From Siphonodentalium dalli (lineage: Eukaryota; Mollusca; Scaphopoda; Gadilida; Siphonodentaliidae): a stretch of DNA of 64,000 nucleotides. Below are positions 35,329-47,891 of the stretch, piece after piece. The position numbers were made by a program, and so were the translations under genes. The notes beneath the pieces are model-generated. The model was not told where the DNA came from and did no database searches. It saw nothing but the letters and a program-made list of their open reading frames with translations. The stretch is taken from contig CP136069.1 in assembly GCA_032622095.1 (NCBI GenBank), forward strand, positions 45,050,194-45,114,193, in the 5' to 3' direction. The first letter of the stretch is position 1. Every line of letters begins with the position of its first letter.

Positions 35329-35387
35329 TTAATAGACTCAGTAATTCGGAGCCATTTGAGTCTGATTTTGATCAGAACTGACCTGGA

Positions 35388-36515
35388 TAGAGTGTGTATG
35401 ATGTTTGCAGAATGAGGCCCACAGAGGCCTCAACTGCTATGGGAGTCATCGGATCAGATTGAAGTCCCACAGTCAGGCCTTCGATTATGAGGCGTGCGAT
35501 CGCGCTCGCGCACCATAGCACGCCTGAAATTAAATCTTGGCGAGTAATTAATCACACTCCTCGGCGATATTAGGCGCACGATTGAAAAAGGGTTTATAAT
35601 AACGATCAACCTTGTTTGCTGGAGAAGACTGACAGACATGCCGTATACGACGGAAGTAATTGTTTTAAGTTTTGCGCATGCGCTAGAACATTATTATAGT
35701 CAGGTGCGTTTAGCGATGTCGTCGCATTCGTATGTAGGTCTGAGTAATTCTCGGCTAGATATTGTTACCAACATGACATATTTAAATTAATCCCACCGTG
35801 CACCCCACACTAATGCAACGTAATTTTGGTACCATGATTGTGTTGCGTTCTAAATGAAGCCGCCCCGATGGGCGGTGAAGATGAATAGAAATTGAAACTT
35901 GAGTTCGGGGCAATCAAACATTATTTTTAAAAATATCGATAGAGTTCACACAACAGGAAACTCTCACGTGGTTACATGGTCTCTGACCGCATTTCATAAC
36001 AACTTACATCCAACGGAAGCATTACGACGCAATTCGAGAATGGAGTTTTAATTACTTCAATGTGGAGAATACATGTGTACAAGATGAATCACAATGGTGA
36101 TAAAATTGATTTAATTTTGAGTCTTCGTTTGTCATTTTATACCCCCGAAATATCCACCAAAATCACACGCCTGGGTTTCAGGTTAGGCGAGTGACCAACC
36201 ACACTCCTGCATTTTACAGAATCGAAGGCCTGCTGACAGTTGAAGTTGATGATGTACACCCATTATTCACCTTGATTATGCAATTTATCTTCTGCAAATT
36301 AGGGGATATAGAACTGAACAGAGGGGAAAAAGTAACTACCGCTAACAACTACCGGTATATTAATGTGAGACTATAAATACCGTACTTCCCAGAAAATGAG
36401 ACCTAAGCAGAATGAGATCCTCAGAGGGTGATACTGGCCCATTGTGCGGGATAGTATCACTAAATTCATCCTCGGGGGACCTCATTTTTGCAGAAGTCAG
36501 ACACACTATATCCAG
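35388..36515. mobile_element. Family C element split by a hAT insertion
   Basis: GCAGAATGAGGCCCACAGAG with GGATCAGATTGAAGT on the left, and TTGAAGTTGATGATGTACAC through CATTTTTGCAGAAGTCAGAC on the right, are the two parts of one copy. The hAT element at 35474-36232 lies between them. Confidence 0.8.
35474..36232. mobile_element. Non-autonomous hAT element nested in family C
   Basis: The ends CAGGCCTTCGATT and AATCGAAGGCCTG are a perfect 13-bp inverted repeat. The flanking 8-mers CCCACAGT and CTGACAGT agree at six positions. ACGCCTG and CACACTCCT words recur near both ends. The uninterrupted family C copy near 46608 gives the empty site. No transposase frame in 759 bp. Confidence 0.8.
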
Positions 36516-37364
36516 GACTGTGCATATTGCAGTTGGGGTTTTGCATTTCACCTGGGCATATTGCACCTAAACATGCCATGATGCCACCATGCCAAAATTC
36601 CTACAGCATAACTTGAGAAGCCTTCTCTAACTCTGATACTTGGCCTTGATGAATACCAATAAATTCTATAGACATTACCTACACGAAACATGCTTATTAA
36701 TAACATATGCGACCCATTCTTTGGGCTTATTGCACCAACCATTAGCACTGATTGGTTACGATATATTTGCTAATAGGCAATGATTGGCTGCCCTAATCAT
36801 ACTAGTTATTCTGCGAACTAAAGGGCTGGGGTAATATGTAACGATTCAATTGGCTCAGAAATTGATCGCCTTGATTGGCTGTCACAAGCTTCTAACCACA
36901 CTAATTAAATGACTTGTTTGTGACTTGTGCCAGACTTTTACCCTAATCATTTGAGATGTTTCTCTTTAGTCTAAGTTTGGTAACCGCTATTGAGTTTGAG
37001 TGTTTTATGATCATAAGGATAGGGTCTCCAAACCAGGTCTGGGTCAGCATGCACAGCCTTCAAAATGCCACTTTTCGCAGTGTAAATACATGCATTTGTA
37101 CAGGGTGTCTATTCTATAGACTCATGTATCTTGACAAGTTCGTCTGTTGCTTAAAAAAATAATACCAGGGTTCGTAGTTTCTATGTGTGATGAAGTCATT
37201 TCCCAGTGAATGGTGTCTGTACGTTGATAGCTGAAAGCTACACATTCTCCCACCAATTAAACTGACAAATTTGTGACATGGCCCAGCATTGGAAACACCA
37301 CTATAACCCCCTCCCTCCATTCATCAGTCCTCAAACCTCTAAAAGACCAAATTTAATACCTGTA
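36516..37364. other. Intronic DNA with nothing recognised
   Basis: Several GATTGGCT/ATTGGTTA words occur at 36750-36880. No gene or repeat family was seen. Confidence 0.4.
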
Positions 37365-37577
37365 CAGTAATGCCCTAATTCATCAACTCGTTAACCACAG
37401 CAGAATTATGGGTAACATTTCAGGATTTAGTCGGAAATGTGGCTTGTTGCCATCAATCGGAAAGCTCTCACTGAGAGCTTTCCGATGGATGGCAACAAGC
37501 CATTTTTCCAACTAAATCCTGAAAAGTTACCCATAATTCTGCTGTTGTGAAGGAGTCGATTATTTAGGGCATTACTG
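37365..37577. mobile_element. Family A (Tigger-like) hairpin MITE
   Basis: Full-length palindrome, TA outside both ends, centre GAAAGCTCTCACTGAGAGCT. Confidence 0.88.
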
Positions 37578-38097
37578 TAGTTGAGTCCTTTTTAATGAGA
37601 TCACTATTATCCAAAGCAAAATTATGTCATGTAGGCATTTCCTATAATCATGTACAGCCATGTGTGAACATATTTTATATATCTAATAGCACAGTACCAC
37701 ACACACACACATCAAAACTCATCCATTATAATTACAGGGAGATATCCACAATTCACAACATAATATCTATCATCTAAAACACAGCTACCACTGAAATGGG
37801 TCCCCTGGGGGATAAAATTACACAAATACATATATCATTGAAAAAGAGATCCATTTCATATGAATATGGCTTTACCTCCTGATCAGATAGTATAAATCTT
37901 GTTGGCTTATTATCTACTTGTCATTCAATGGATTTCTATTGTGTGAAATTTCTGTACAACTTGCAGATGTCACAGGTATTATTTTACCTTGGGCCGATTT
38001 CATGAGCTATTATAAGCCAAAAGCCTTTCAGTCTTCATAACCCATCAAGTTGGCATCAACCCAAGAAAATTGGGGTCATATTTAAGTACAACTCGGG

Positions 38098-38650
38098 CAC
38101 ATAAGTAGATCTTGTCATGAATCTAGAGCTACTCTGGCTAACACCCGTAGAGATCATATTCCACCAGTACAAAACCTGGGAACTTTTTGAAGTTTTGACA
38201 GGGAACCTTATGAAGTCGAAAAAATAACTCAGGGAATATATTTCTTAGTTATTATCTGTTCCTTAATAATAAACTTCACTGTAGGTGAAGGTCGCAAATC
38301 GAAATTGAATGTTTTGTGTTTTTGTGTTCTGTGAGCCGATATCGCAATCAACATTAAATTAATTTACCCAGGAGAATTCCATAAATGTACATAATGCAAA
38401 GCATAATTGCCCACAATGTCACTTAAATCGTGAGATTTCGAGTTGGGACCTTCACCTTCAGTGAAGTACATTATTAAGGAACAGATCATAACAAAGAAAT
38501 ATATTTCCCGCGTTATTTTTTCGACTTTATAAGGTTCCCTGTCAAAACTACAAAAAGTTACAAGGCTTTGTACTGGTGGAATATGATCTCGACGTGGGTA
38601 GCTGAGAGTTACTGAAGAGATTCATGACATGATCTAGCACATAAGAGGAT
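38098..38650. mobile_element. TIR element, family E copy 1
   Basis: Long imperfect inverted ends: GTAGAGATCATATTCCACCA with outward extension is mirrored by TGGTGGAATATGATCTC and ATTCATGACATGATCTAG. Inside, a second inverted pair (CTTCACTGTAGGTGAAGGT against ACCTTCACCTTCAGTGAAG) flanks the centre. A second copy is at 53423-53940. No coding frame. Confidence 0.7.
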
Positions 38651-39044
38651 GTTGTAAAGTCTTCATTGAACATACATTTTAAGTATTCTTGGTTAAAGTG
38701 CAGTACATTCTGGTCCCAGTAAAATGTATATGTACATGTAGCAATTTTCAAAGTTATTATTCCGTCTGCACATCTGTCCATGTGTATGTCCATATGTTTG
38801 TTGATCCATGTGAATGTTTAGCTTTCTTGACTTATGCACCAGTGGACAGATTTTGATGTCCTTTGGTATGGTGATATACCAGCATGGTGGAAGGGGAGGA
38901 ATTCCACATAAATGTACCACATGTTTCAGTTACCACTACCCACCAAGGTTATGGCCCTTGTTGGACTTTATAGCTGGACTTATTTTGGGGGCAAGACAAA
39001 CTTGGTATCTGACCGAGTTCTGATTTTTGTCAGAATAGCCTGAC

Positions 39045-39110
39045 CCTGCATCGATCCCTGGTCCGCTAGCACAAGAGCCAGTACGCTACCTCATGGCTAC
39101 CGACTGGGTG
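39045..39110 (-). repeat. tRNA-like SINE head, minus strand
   Basis: On the minus strand GGTAGCCATGAGGTAGCGTA resembles an A box, and GGGATCGATGC about 40 bp on resembles a B box. The cloverleaf does not close, so it is a SINE relic rather than a tRNA gene. Confidence 0.35.
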
Positions 39111-39709
39111 TAGTACATGTACCGGTATGTGCTCCATGCTTGATGGGGATAACCTGGTCAAAGGCCTAGACCTAAAATTTCTATTTTATAATCGAAGTCA
39201 GTGTTCTCATGGTCAGTTTGACAGGGATCATCATCATCATATGGTGAGCCCCATGTCACCCGCTCCCGGAGGCCTCTCAATATTCCCAATATTTGAGCAC
39301 CGCTAATGATTTCTGTCTCAAGTTGCTGAGAGCGGTCATTAAAAATTCACCACCTAGAAAATCTGTTTGTCTTCATTGTGCGTTTTATTTGATTTTCTCT
39401 TCTACAAACCATTGATTGCCACCGAAACTGACTTGTAAACTGCAGATTACAATTCACAGTTTGTCTCCATATCGTTATGCTCATACTTCATGTGTTGGCA
39501 TTTCTGCCTTCTTTTGAATCCATCTTAATGAACTTTAACCCTCGTCATGCTCTCACCCAAGATCCTTACATCACAGTTAATCTGATAGGCATTTTCTGAT
39601 ATTACTTTACTGTTTTGAAACTTGCATATTTAGCCCTTTTCTATATGTAACTGAAGTGTATATTATAACACTGGAAACCAATTCTTTCATTAATAGGATA
39701 ATTCAGCTA

Positions 39710-39907
39710 CAGTAATGCCAGAAGTATATGACTCTTTAACCACAGCAGAATTATGGGAAATTTTTCAGGATTTAGTCGGAAATATGGCTTGTTGCCATTC
39801 ATCATAAAGCTCTCACCGAGAGCTTTCCGATGAATGGCAGCAAGCCATATTTCTGACTAAATCCTGAAAAATTTCCCATAATTCTGCTGTGGTTTAGGAC
39901 ATTACTG
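39710..39907. mobile_element. Family A hairpin MITE
   Basis: TA-flanked. The right arm lacks about 14 bp (GAGTCGATTATTTA) next to the end, so the stem is slightly uneven. Confidence 0.87.
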
Positions 39908-40709
39908 TACTTGAGGTTTTTGTTGAATTTATTACAACATTCTTATGAATGGGGAATCTATAGAGTTCTTCTCTGCCTGTTGTTTGTTTATAACAATGTA
40001 CATGTACACAACTACACATGTATTGATAGAACATCCCCTACAAATGTGGAATAGACCATTTAGAACTCAATAGAGAAACAATTCCGATTTGATTTGAATT
40101 GTATTGATTCAGTTGTATCCAAAGGGAATATGGATAGCCTCTTGTCTGCTTACATATGTACGGTACATGAACTGAACCTCCGTACTAATCGAGGATAGAT
40201 CATTTCATTTTATTCTTTTGTAATGGATTAGAAAAAATCATGCAGTAAAATTAAGTGTTAGTACATGTACATGATCCAACTCGAAGTGAGAATTATATTT
40301 GCCAAAATTCAACTGTTAACCCAAAATTGCCCAAAATCAACCTACATGTAGGTTTTATTCATTCACTTACCACCCTTATATATATAAATCAGGCCCCAGC
40401 TGTTACAAGTGTGCTATGATGTCTCCCCCCCCCCCTGCACATCTACCTCTCCTATTTTACCCCCTCCACACTCTACCTGAATTTTGTTCCCCCTTCATCT
40501 TCAGCCGCCAATTACTCTCGTCACTATATGACTCAAAAATATCATTGATTTTTTTTTTTTTTTTCAGCTCAGAGAATTTTTTCGAGCTAATGTAAATTTA
40601 CTGTAGGTGCTGGAGGGGGATGTAGAATGAACAGGGTGTGAAATAAACTGTCTGGTAGTTCTGTTGGTTGCATTCACTCAATGCAATATGGTATATTATA
40701 TACTAGATA

Positions 40710-40922
40710 CAGTAATGCCCTAAGTAATCGACCTCTTAACCAAAGCAGAATTATGGGTAACTTTTCAGGATTTAGTCAAAAATATGGCTTGTTGACATTC
40801 ATCGGAAAGCTCTCGGTGATAGCTTTCCGATGAATGGCAACAAGCCATATTTCCGACTAAATCCTGAAAAGTTACCCATAATTCTGCTTTGGTTAAGAGG
40901 TCGATTACTTAGGGCATTACTG
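40710..40922. mobile_element. Family A hairpin MITE
   Basis: Full-length and close to a perfect palindrome; centre GAAAGCTCTCGGTGATAGCT. TA outside both ends. It belongs to the CTAAGTAATCGAC subgroup shared with 61438-61650. Confidence 0.88.
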
Positions 40923-41680
40923 TATACTGACACCACCCCCCAATAACATTCTGTCACTGAACAGCTTCTGATAATTTAGCAACAATTGATTTGTTAATTT
41001 TCCTGCCTTACGTCTCCGATGTCCCTAACATATTCATTTGGAGAACGAGACCGGGTTTTATCAATACTTATTGGTTAGACCTTTTTGATTCTCTTAGATC
41101 AATATGAAAATCATTGATACTAAATAACAAAATTATGTACTTATAAAGAAGCTCGATTCTCCTCCCATTAGGCTGTCATTTTATTATGATTGGGTCTATT
41201 CACCAGGCTTTTTATGCCTATTTAGCCTTTTGGAATCTCATTATCAAATCAATATGTAGTTGTCCGTGAAAATGGCTCAATGTACGATTTCCATCAGCGG
41301 GACCAGTCAGAACTTGCCCAGAGGCAGGGAAGCAGCAAAGGGTAAGGGGGATATATTGTAGCAAACTCCAGCCCAAAATTCATCCTGATAGGGAATTTGG
41401 TATGATATTGCCACCCGAGCGAGATTTTCCCAGAGCTTAACCAAGGGCAAAGGATCATAGTATTTTCCATCATGTCCCACTAGATTCATTGTGCATTCCA
41501 ATAGGGTTTCATAATCAAACCAGATTCAATTTATAAATTACAGATTTAATCAGGTTTAATGTTTCTATTTGTTTTCGAATGATTGGGAATCAAGTGACTA
41601 CCCATTGGCATGTATCCAGATATTAAAGGGTTGTGGTACCAGTCAACAATCCACCTTAGCCCCTTTCTTTACTGAATACC
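40923..41680. other. Intronic DNA with nothing recognised
   Basis: Unique-looking. The minus-strand frame at 41307-41501 shows no domain. Confidence 0.4.
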
Positions 41681-41807
41681 AAGCCTTGAAATAATGTGTC
41701 TGTCATTTGCAGAATGAGGTTCCCAGAAGGTGAATTTAGTGATGCTACCCGCATTCACCCTCTGGGAACCTCATTCTGCAAATGACAGACACACTATTTC
41801 AAGGCTT
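41681..41807. mobile_element. Family C minimal hairpin
   Basis: A 127-bp near-perfect hairpin: AAGCCTTGAAATAATGTGTC at one end and its complement at the other, with GCAGAATGAGGTTCCCAGAA arms inside. It is the two outer ends joined back to back. Confidence 0.85.
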
Positions 41808-41829
41808 GCTGAATACTCATTGTCTTGTG

Positions 41830-42170
41830 CAAGTCTGAGTTTAGTGTGCCTGTCATTTGCGGGCTAGAATAACTAAATTCACCCTCTGGGGACCTCATTC
41901 TGCTTAGGCTTCATCTTCTCTGGAAAGTTTCTTTATTATCAAATTTCCACAAAAAACTTCTTCGCATAGATTCAATTTCTTATTTAGTTTAGTTTCTCTA
42001 TATCCCCAAATTGGCAGAAGACACATTGCATAATCGAGGTTCCCAATGGGTGTAAATCACAATATTCACCATTTGGGAACTTCAATCTGAGTCTGATGCG
42101 GGATAGCATCACTAAATTCGCCCTCTGGGGACCTCATTCTGCAAATGGCAGTCACACTGAACTCAGGCTT
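41830..42170. mobile_element. Family C composite element with left-hand deletion
   Basis: Ends AAGTCTGAGTTTAGTGTGCC and ACTCAGGCTT. The first hairpin has lost its left arm; the central CCCCAAATTGGCAGAAGACA block and the right-hand arm remain. Confidence 0.7.
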
Positions 42171-42184
42171 GGTCTTGTGGTTCC

Positions 42185-42256
42185 CTTAGGAAATATATAG
42201 ATAATAAGTTGAACAAATGGGCATAGGCCATTTCATGAACTTATTATCTGAACAAT
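42185..42256. repeat. Family D hairpin
   Basis: AGATAATAAGTTGAACAAAT pairs with ATTTCATGAACTTATTATCT around GGGCATAGGCC. It is followed by the same CACCCCTCCAAATGAATAAT block as other copies. Confidence 0.75.
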
Positions 42257-43459
42257 TCCCACCAATAAATAGGAATCCCTATCTTTGTTGTCTGCTCTTA
42301 TGTTCCTGGACACCCCTCCAAATGAATAATGCTCTATTCCAATGTATACTTTTATGACTGATACGAGAATCCATTTGGTAAATAAAGGGTTAGCATGTTG
42401 AGTTCCAACTGGAGTTATCTCCTACTGTGTTCATGTTATTGAATGGTGGGTGGCACTCAAACCAGGACCCCATTCACAACTTTTTTTGTTTACCTATCAT
42501 TATGAGCTCTATCTTAGCCTCTTGCTATCACTTTTCTAAAGTAAACAATGTCTGTGATTTAATAAATTGGAGGATACCTTGTACTTCAGGTATTATCTGG
42601 TTCTTATTATACAGGTACATGTATATGTTCATGCATTTGAATTTTTTGTGGGAAATTAACCAGTTTGGTGCATTGATGCTGGAATGTGAATAAAATAGTT
42701 TTAGACAAAATAATTCATATGTCTAAAATCTAAATATATAAAAACCACCCCATGGAAATTATTAGCAGCCAGCATCTTATTAGAAGCGCAATTCAAAGTC
42801 AAGGGCTGATAACGTAATAGAGGGTTGTTCATCATATCTCTGTATACCAGGTTATTACTTTTATTACCACACACCTCCCCAAATGAGAAGAGAAAAGTTG
42901 ATAAGATTAAGAAATATAGGTTTCCATGAAGAAGAGAAAGATTGGTGGGATGAATCTAAGGGTCAGGTCAGATAACAGTTTAACCAATCAACCAACAAAA
43001 AATCAATTGGGCGGTTTAATTTGAAACTTTGGTTTGCTTGAGGTGTATGAAGCAGATATGTAGACCCTACAATACAGTTGTGTTGATTAGGAAATACAAA
43101 AATACAGGGTAGTCCAATACTTTGGAGCATCTTTCTCCCAACGTGTAAACACAAGTTGAGGCATGCTAGTAGTTCTTATTTCCAAAGTGTGAATGCAAGT
43201 TAACTATTTTGCAGTGGGAGCCATGCTGGTGCAGCATTAATGATTATGTGCCAGTTCATTCTCTTATATACCGGTATGCAATTCTACCATAGGTAGTCTC
43301 GCATATATAAGAGAATGCATTGGCGTACAATGTCAAGGTAAATATTGTTAGGCCATTGCATTCTCTTTATATATGCGAGGCTCCCTATGGGAAATGGGAA
43401 ACTTGCATACAGGTATATAAGATTCGCAAAATTTCAGGAAGCTCCAGCCATGAAAGAGT

Positions 43460-43625
43460 AAAGGCATAGTTCTTATTCTCAAAGTGTGAATGCAAGTCAA
43501 GGCATAGTTCTTATTCTCAAAGTGTGAATGCAAGTCAAGGCATAATTCATATTCCCAAAGTGTGAATTCAAGTTAAGGCATAGTTCTTATTCACAAAGTG
43601 TGAATGCAAGTTAAGGCATAGTTCT
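43460..43625. repeat. 39-bp minisatellite, about 4.5 copies
   Basis: Unit AAGGCATAGTTCTTATTCTC plus AAAGTGTGAATGCAAGT. One earlier diverged unit is near 43160. The array separates two family B hairpin remnants. Confidence 0.88.
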
Positions 43626-43689
43626 CTCTTAGCCAGTTCTGCAGTTACTTTACTGTCCACAATGCATGTTCTTGTTGTGATGTTGTTAA

Positions 43690-43940
43690 CACTTTCAATG
43701 TGGGAGCTATGCTGGTGCAGCATTAAAGATCCTGTGTCAGTGCATTCTCTTATATATGTCACTCTCCCATAGGGAGCCTCGTATATATATGAGCATGCAT
43801 TGGCTTACAAGGTCAAGGTAAATATTGTAGGCCAATGTATTTTAAATATGCAAGGCTCCCTTTGGGAGACTCACATATATAAGAGAATGCATTGGCACAG
43901 GGTTTTCGCAAAATTTAAGGATGCTCCAGTCATGGGAGGG
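43690..43940. mobile_element. Family B MITE (ATGGGAGCT subgroup)
   Basis: TTAA at 43686-43689 and 43941-43944. Ends ACTTTCAATGTGGGAGC (left) and CAGTCATGGGAGGG (right), with GGTGCAGCATTAAAGATCCT inside and decayed hairpins. Confidence 0.75.
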
Positions 43941-44089
43941 TTAAGTGGCAAGCAGTGGGTCATTATTAAGTGATTATTTTATTATCAGTAGATTGCTTCA
44001 TGCCATTGTAGGATCATGGTCCCAGAAGATCCCTGTTAATACTCTAGGAAATGCCATGTAGGGCAGTGTAGGATTGTAATAATTAACTA

Positions 44090-44302
44090 CAGTAATGCCC
44101 TAAATAATGGACTCCTCAACCACAGCAGAATTATGGGTAATTTTTCAGGATTTAGTCGGAAATATGGCTTGTTGCCATTCATTGGAAAGCTCTCAGTGAG
44201 AGCTTTCCGATGAATGGCAATAAGCCATATTTCCGACTAAAACCTGAAAAATTACCCATAATTCTGCTGTGGTTAAGTAGTCCATTATTTAGGGCATTAC
44301 TG
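44090..44302. mobile_element. Family A hairpin MITE
   Basis: Full-length, TA outside both ends. Arms differ at only a few positions; centre GAAAGCTCTCAGTGAGAGCT. Confidence 0.88.
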
Positions 44303-44673
44303 TACCTTACCATAGGAATGGATTAGGATAATGAAAATTAATAAACATGATTTTTGATAGACAACCCATTCGAATGACCAAAGTCTCTATTGTAATGTTA
44401 TAAATGCCAAACAACCATTCTGTTATGATGCTGGGATTACTGACTTGCCCTTTAAAACTTCGGTCATGGTTCGAGTCCAGTACGAAATGTTCACTGCGAA
44501 GAATTCTTTGCAGAATACAGACTATGGAAATATTAAGAGAATGTTGCTATCACAATAGCCAACGAAATCCATGTTATAATGGATCTAAAACAACTATAGG
44601 TCAAGTAAACCTCCCCCATTCATAGTCCAAGGACTTGTTGCACTCGCATTGACATTTAAGTTTCATTTATAAT

Positions 44674-45200
44674 GCTGCATGCATGTTCAAGTGGCATTTG
44701 TAGCGAAGAACAGTATGAATGAAAGGTTAGGAAGTGTGCTGCCGTTTACACTAGCTTGATATTTCCTTTTAGGCCAAATGAAAAAACTTATTGTTGGTCA
44801 AAAAAATTCAACTAGACAAGCAGAAAATTTAGTTTTCTCTTTTTTTCTTTTGAGAACAAGATTTGATTGGATTATTCATAGGTGGATAGAGGGTTTCTTT
44901 GTTTCCATTCTAACATTAAATGTTTGCAGAACAAAAAGTCATGCTGCATGCATGCTCAAGTGGCATTTGTAGTGAAGATTGCAGAATAGTATGAATGAAA
45001 TGTTAGGAAGTGTGCTACAGTTTATGCTAGCTTGATTTTCCAATAAGGCCAAATAAAAAAACTTAATTGTTTCCTATTCCTTGGTAAAAATTCAGGCAGA
45101 TAGGTGGGGTTTTTTTTTTTTTGCCTTTTTTTTCTTTTGAGAACAAGCTTTGATTGGATTATTCATAAGCGAATAGAGGAGTTCAAATGTTCGGCAGAAT
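44674..45200. repeat. Tandem duplication of about 260 bp
   Basis: GCATGCATG(T/C)TCAAGTGGCATTTGTAG, GTTAGGAAGTGTGCT and TCTTTTGAGAACAAG occur in the same order at 44674-44935 and 44941-45200. The copies differ by substitutions and poly-T length. Confidence 0.8.
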
Positions 45201-45313
45201 GAAAAGTCCCTAATAATCCAAACATGCATGCAACGAGGTCCAAAAGTTTAATCTACATGTAGCATGTACTCCGTTGAAGTTTTCATTTTGGTAACCATAT
45301 TACTTGAGATAAT

Positions 45314-45747
45314 GGCCTGAGAATATGGTACCAGACATTTGCAGCAGGCTAGCATCACTAAATTCATCCTATGGTGACCCCATTCTGCTTAGGCCTCATC
45401 TTCTCTGGAAAGTATCTGTATTATGAATTTATATGAAATTAACAAGTTTTTTAGTTTCTTTAGAAGCTTCTTCACAAAGTCCCAAAGAATCATTTTATTT
45501 TTTAGTTTAGTTTTTCCATATCCAAAATAGACGGATGACACATTGCATAATCGAGATGCACTTCACAATATTCACCATCTGGGAACTTAAATCTGAGTCT
45601 AGGTCTCCCATAGCTGATGAGGCCATGCAGAGTGAGGTTTTCAGACAATTAATTTGGGGATGTTAGCCCACTGTAGGTTGTAGCATCATTAAATTCACCC
45701 TCTGGGGACCTCATTCTGCAAATGTCCGACACCATATTCTCAGGCCT
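45314..45747. mobile_element. Family C composite fold-back element, degraded
   Basis: Ends GGCCTGAGAATATGG and CCATATTCTCAGGCC are inverted. Inside, the right arm CACCCTCTGGGGACCTCATT is intact; the left hairpin is mostly lost. Confidence 0.7.
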
Positions 45748-45953
45748 GGTCAACAGAATAATTTAAAAAAGACATCAGTACAATTCCTGAAGTGAATTTG
45801 ATTCAATTAAGTACATGTATAAGCACCTGTTGTAGTGTTTTAAGTTTACAGTATGCACTGCTGAACTGAATTTCTGTGTTTTGTTGGGCCATGGCTTGAA
45901 GCATGCTTGCAGGTTGGCAGGCAAATTCAGAAAATGTATGATCAATGCTTTAA

Positions 45954-46316
45954 CCCTTTCAGTGTAGTGTCAGGTCCGATTTTTGTATCAACCGATATAC
46001 CCTGTGCCAATGCATTCTCTTATATGTGCGAGTCGACCATAGGTCGCCTCGCATATATAAGAGAATACATTGGCCTAACAATTTTTCATCATTTGTTATT
46101 ATTTTTGAATTTTTTTTACAATTTTAATAATTTTTTCTTATATTCTTTAACTCTTTCAGTATTTTGTAGGTTTAGTGCCAGGGAATATTACGTTTTTCAA
46201 AATTATTACTAAGGTTTTATCCAGTTTGTTTTTAAATTCGCTATAGCATGCTTAAGCATACCCAAAAAAAATTCAACCAAAAAAAAAATAAAAATTTGGT
46301 TTTTGGCACGAAAGGG
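45954..46316. mobile_element. Family B (Looper-like) MITE
   Basis: TTAA at 45950-45953 and 46317-46320, ends CCCTTTCAGTGTAGTG and GGCACGAAAGGG. One hairpin near 46005-46075. CTATAGCATGCTTAAGCATA and AGTGCCAGGGAAT tie it to 20358-20842 in reverse orientation. Confidence 0.85.
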
Positions 46317-46459
46317 TTAAAGAGTTGCAGGTTGGCCTGAGGAAGGGGCTCCCCCTGTGGTTTAGTCAGTAACATGCATAATTCCTCATTGGCCATCCAG
46401 TGATGGTAAATCTGCATTGATTCCTGATAAGTGCAGATATCTGTTCCTTGCAAATGGTA

Positions 46460-46887
46460 AAGCTGCAAATAGTTTGTCTGTCATTTGCAGAATGAGGTCC
46501 CCAGCGGGTGAATTCAGTGAGGCTATCCCGCAATGGCGGGATAGCATATCAAATTCACCCTCTGGAAACCTCATTCTGCTTAGGCCTCAACTGCTATGGA
46601 AGACCAAGGATCAGATTGAAGTTCCCCAATTGAAGTTGGTGATGTTCACCTCGAATATGCATTTTATCTTCTGCAAATTAGGGGATTTAGAAACTGAACA
46701 GAAGGGGAAAAGTTACTAAAAGCAATGTTAATTTGAAACTATAGGTACTTCCCAGAAGATGAGGCCTAAGTAGAATGAGATCCCCAGAGGGTGAATTTGG
46801 TGATGCTAGCCCACTGCAGAATAGCTTCACTAAATTCCCTCTCTATGGACCTCATTCTGCAAATGACAGACACACTAATTGCAGGCT
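46460..46887. mobile_element. Family C composite fold-back element, full length
   Basis: Ends AAGCTGCAAATAGTTTGTCT and its near complement; two hairpins; centre with GGATCAGATTGAAGTTCCCC, which serves as the empty site for the hAT insertion at 35474. Confidence 0.8.
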
Positions 46888-47742
46888 CCTCTATCTGTTA
46901 ATATATCAATGGAATATTGCTGCCCCCTGTAGTATTGCTGCACATGTCTAATAGAATTTGTTTTCTTCTACTGCTTCAAGGCTCCCAGATGAAATTATTA
47001 CTCACATCTATTATTCATGAGAATTTCTCAAATTAGGAATTTGTGAGTTGAATCTTAATAGATTTGTGTAGCGAATTGTGATAATTAGCTCGTCATTAAA
47101 TATAACGGCACAGCAGACCTCCTTTTAAATATGTTTCTAGTGTTTGATGGTTAGTTTTGGATTTGTTATTATATGTTTCTTTCAGCAGCTGTGGCCATAT
47201 AATGACACTATCACATTTAATAACAGAGGGTTAATTTCACTAGCAAATTATGCTGATGCATGCAGAAACTGCCAACCCTTTAATGGTATTCAATCGACAA
47301 ACTTGCTGAGATACAGGAATCTGGATAACTCTCTAATAGGACAGTTTATGGGGTCATTATCACCTATTTTTGTGTGTGTCGGGTACCCAGCTTTTACGAA
47401 AAGGTGTTTTGGCTACCTGGCTTGACCCTTGGCTCTGCGAATCAAGGGTTTTCATTTCAAATTTATTTTGGCAGAAGATTTGAAATCACATCAAATCTCC
47501 AATCGAATCAATGTTGCAAGCAAACAAGAGAGTATGCATGGAATAGTTCGGAGAAACTCTCAAATCTGTCGCAGTAATGATTCAAAATAATCATAATGAC
47601 AATACTGAAATTTGTCATATACTGTACATGTACAGTTACATGTACAATTTTGTACATGCAATTCCCACATGACATGCAATTCCTGGTATATCCTTCATGT
47701 AAGAATACACGAAACCACGCACCACCCTCCATTCTCCATATA

Positions 47743-47812
47743 TGTTAGGGTTTAATAGGGTTATGGCTAGGGTTAGGGCTATGGTTAGGGTTAGAGTTAC
47801 ATGTAGGGTTAC
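47743..47812. repeat. Short telomere-like TTAGGG-rich tract
   Basis: Degenerate repeats such as GCTAGGGTTAGGGCTATGGT and TTAGGGTTAGAG. Too short and imperfect to be a former chromosome end. Confidence 0.6.
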
Positions 47813-47891
47813 ATGAAGGACATAATTATTACAGTCTCGGTGGACATATTTCATTCATACAAAAAATTGGTTGGTCTATTTATTGATCAAA

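Noticed and set aside
44468-44478. B-box match GGTTCGAGTCC
   Set aside because: No A box at a suitable distance and no cloverleaf, so I did not list a tRNA or SINE.
47743-47812. Former telomere or fusion point
   Set aside because: Only about ten degenerate TTAGGG-like units; too short to support a chromosome fusion.
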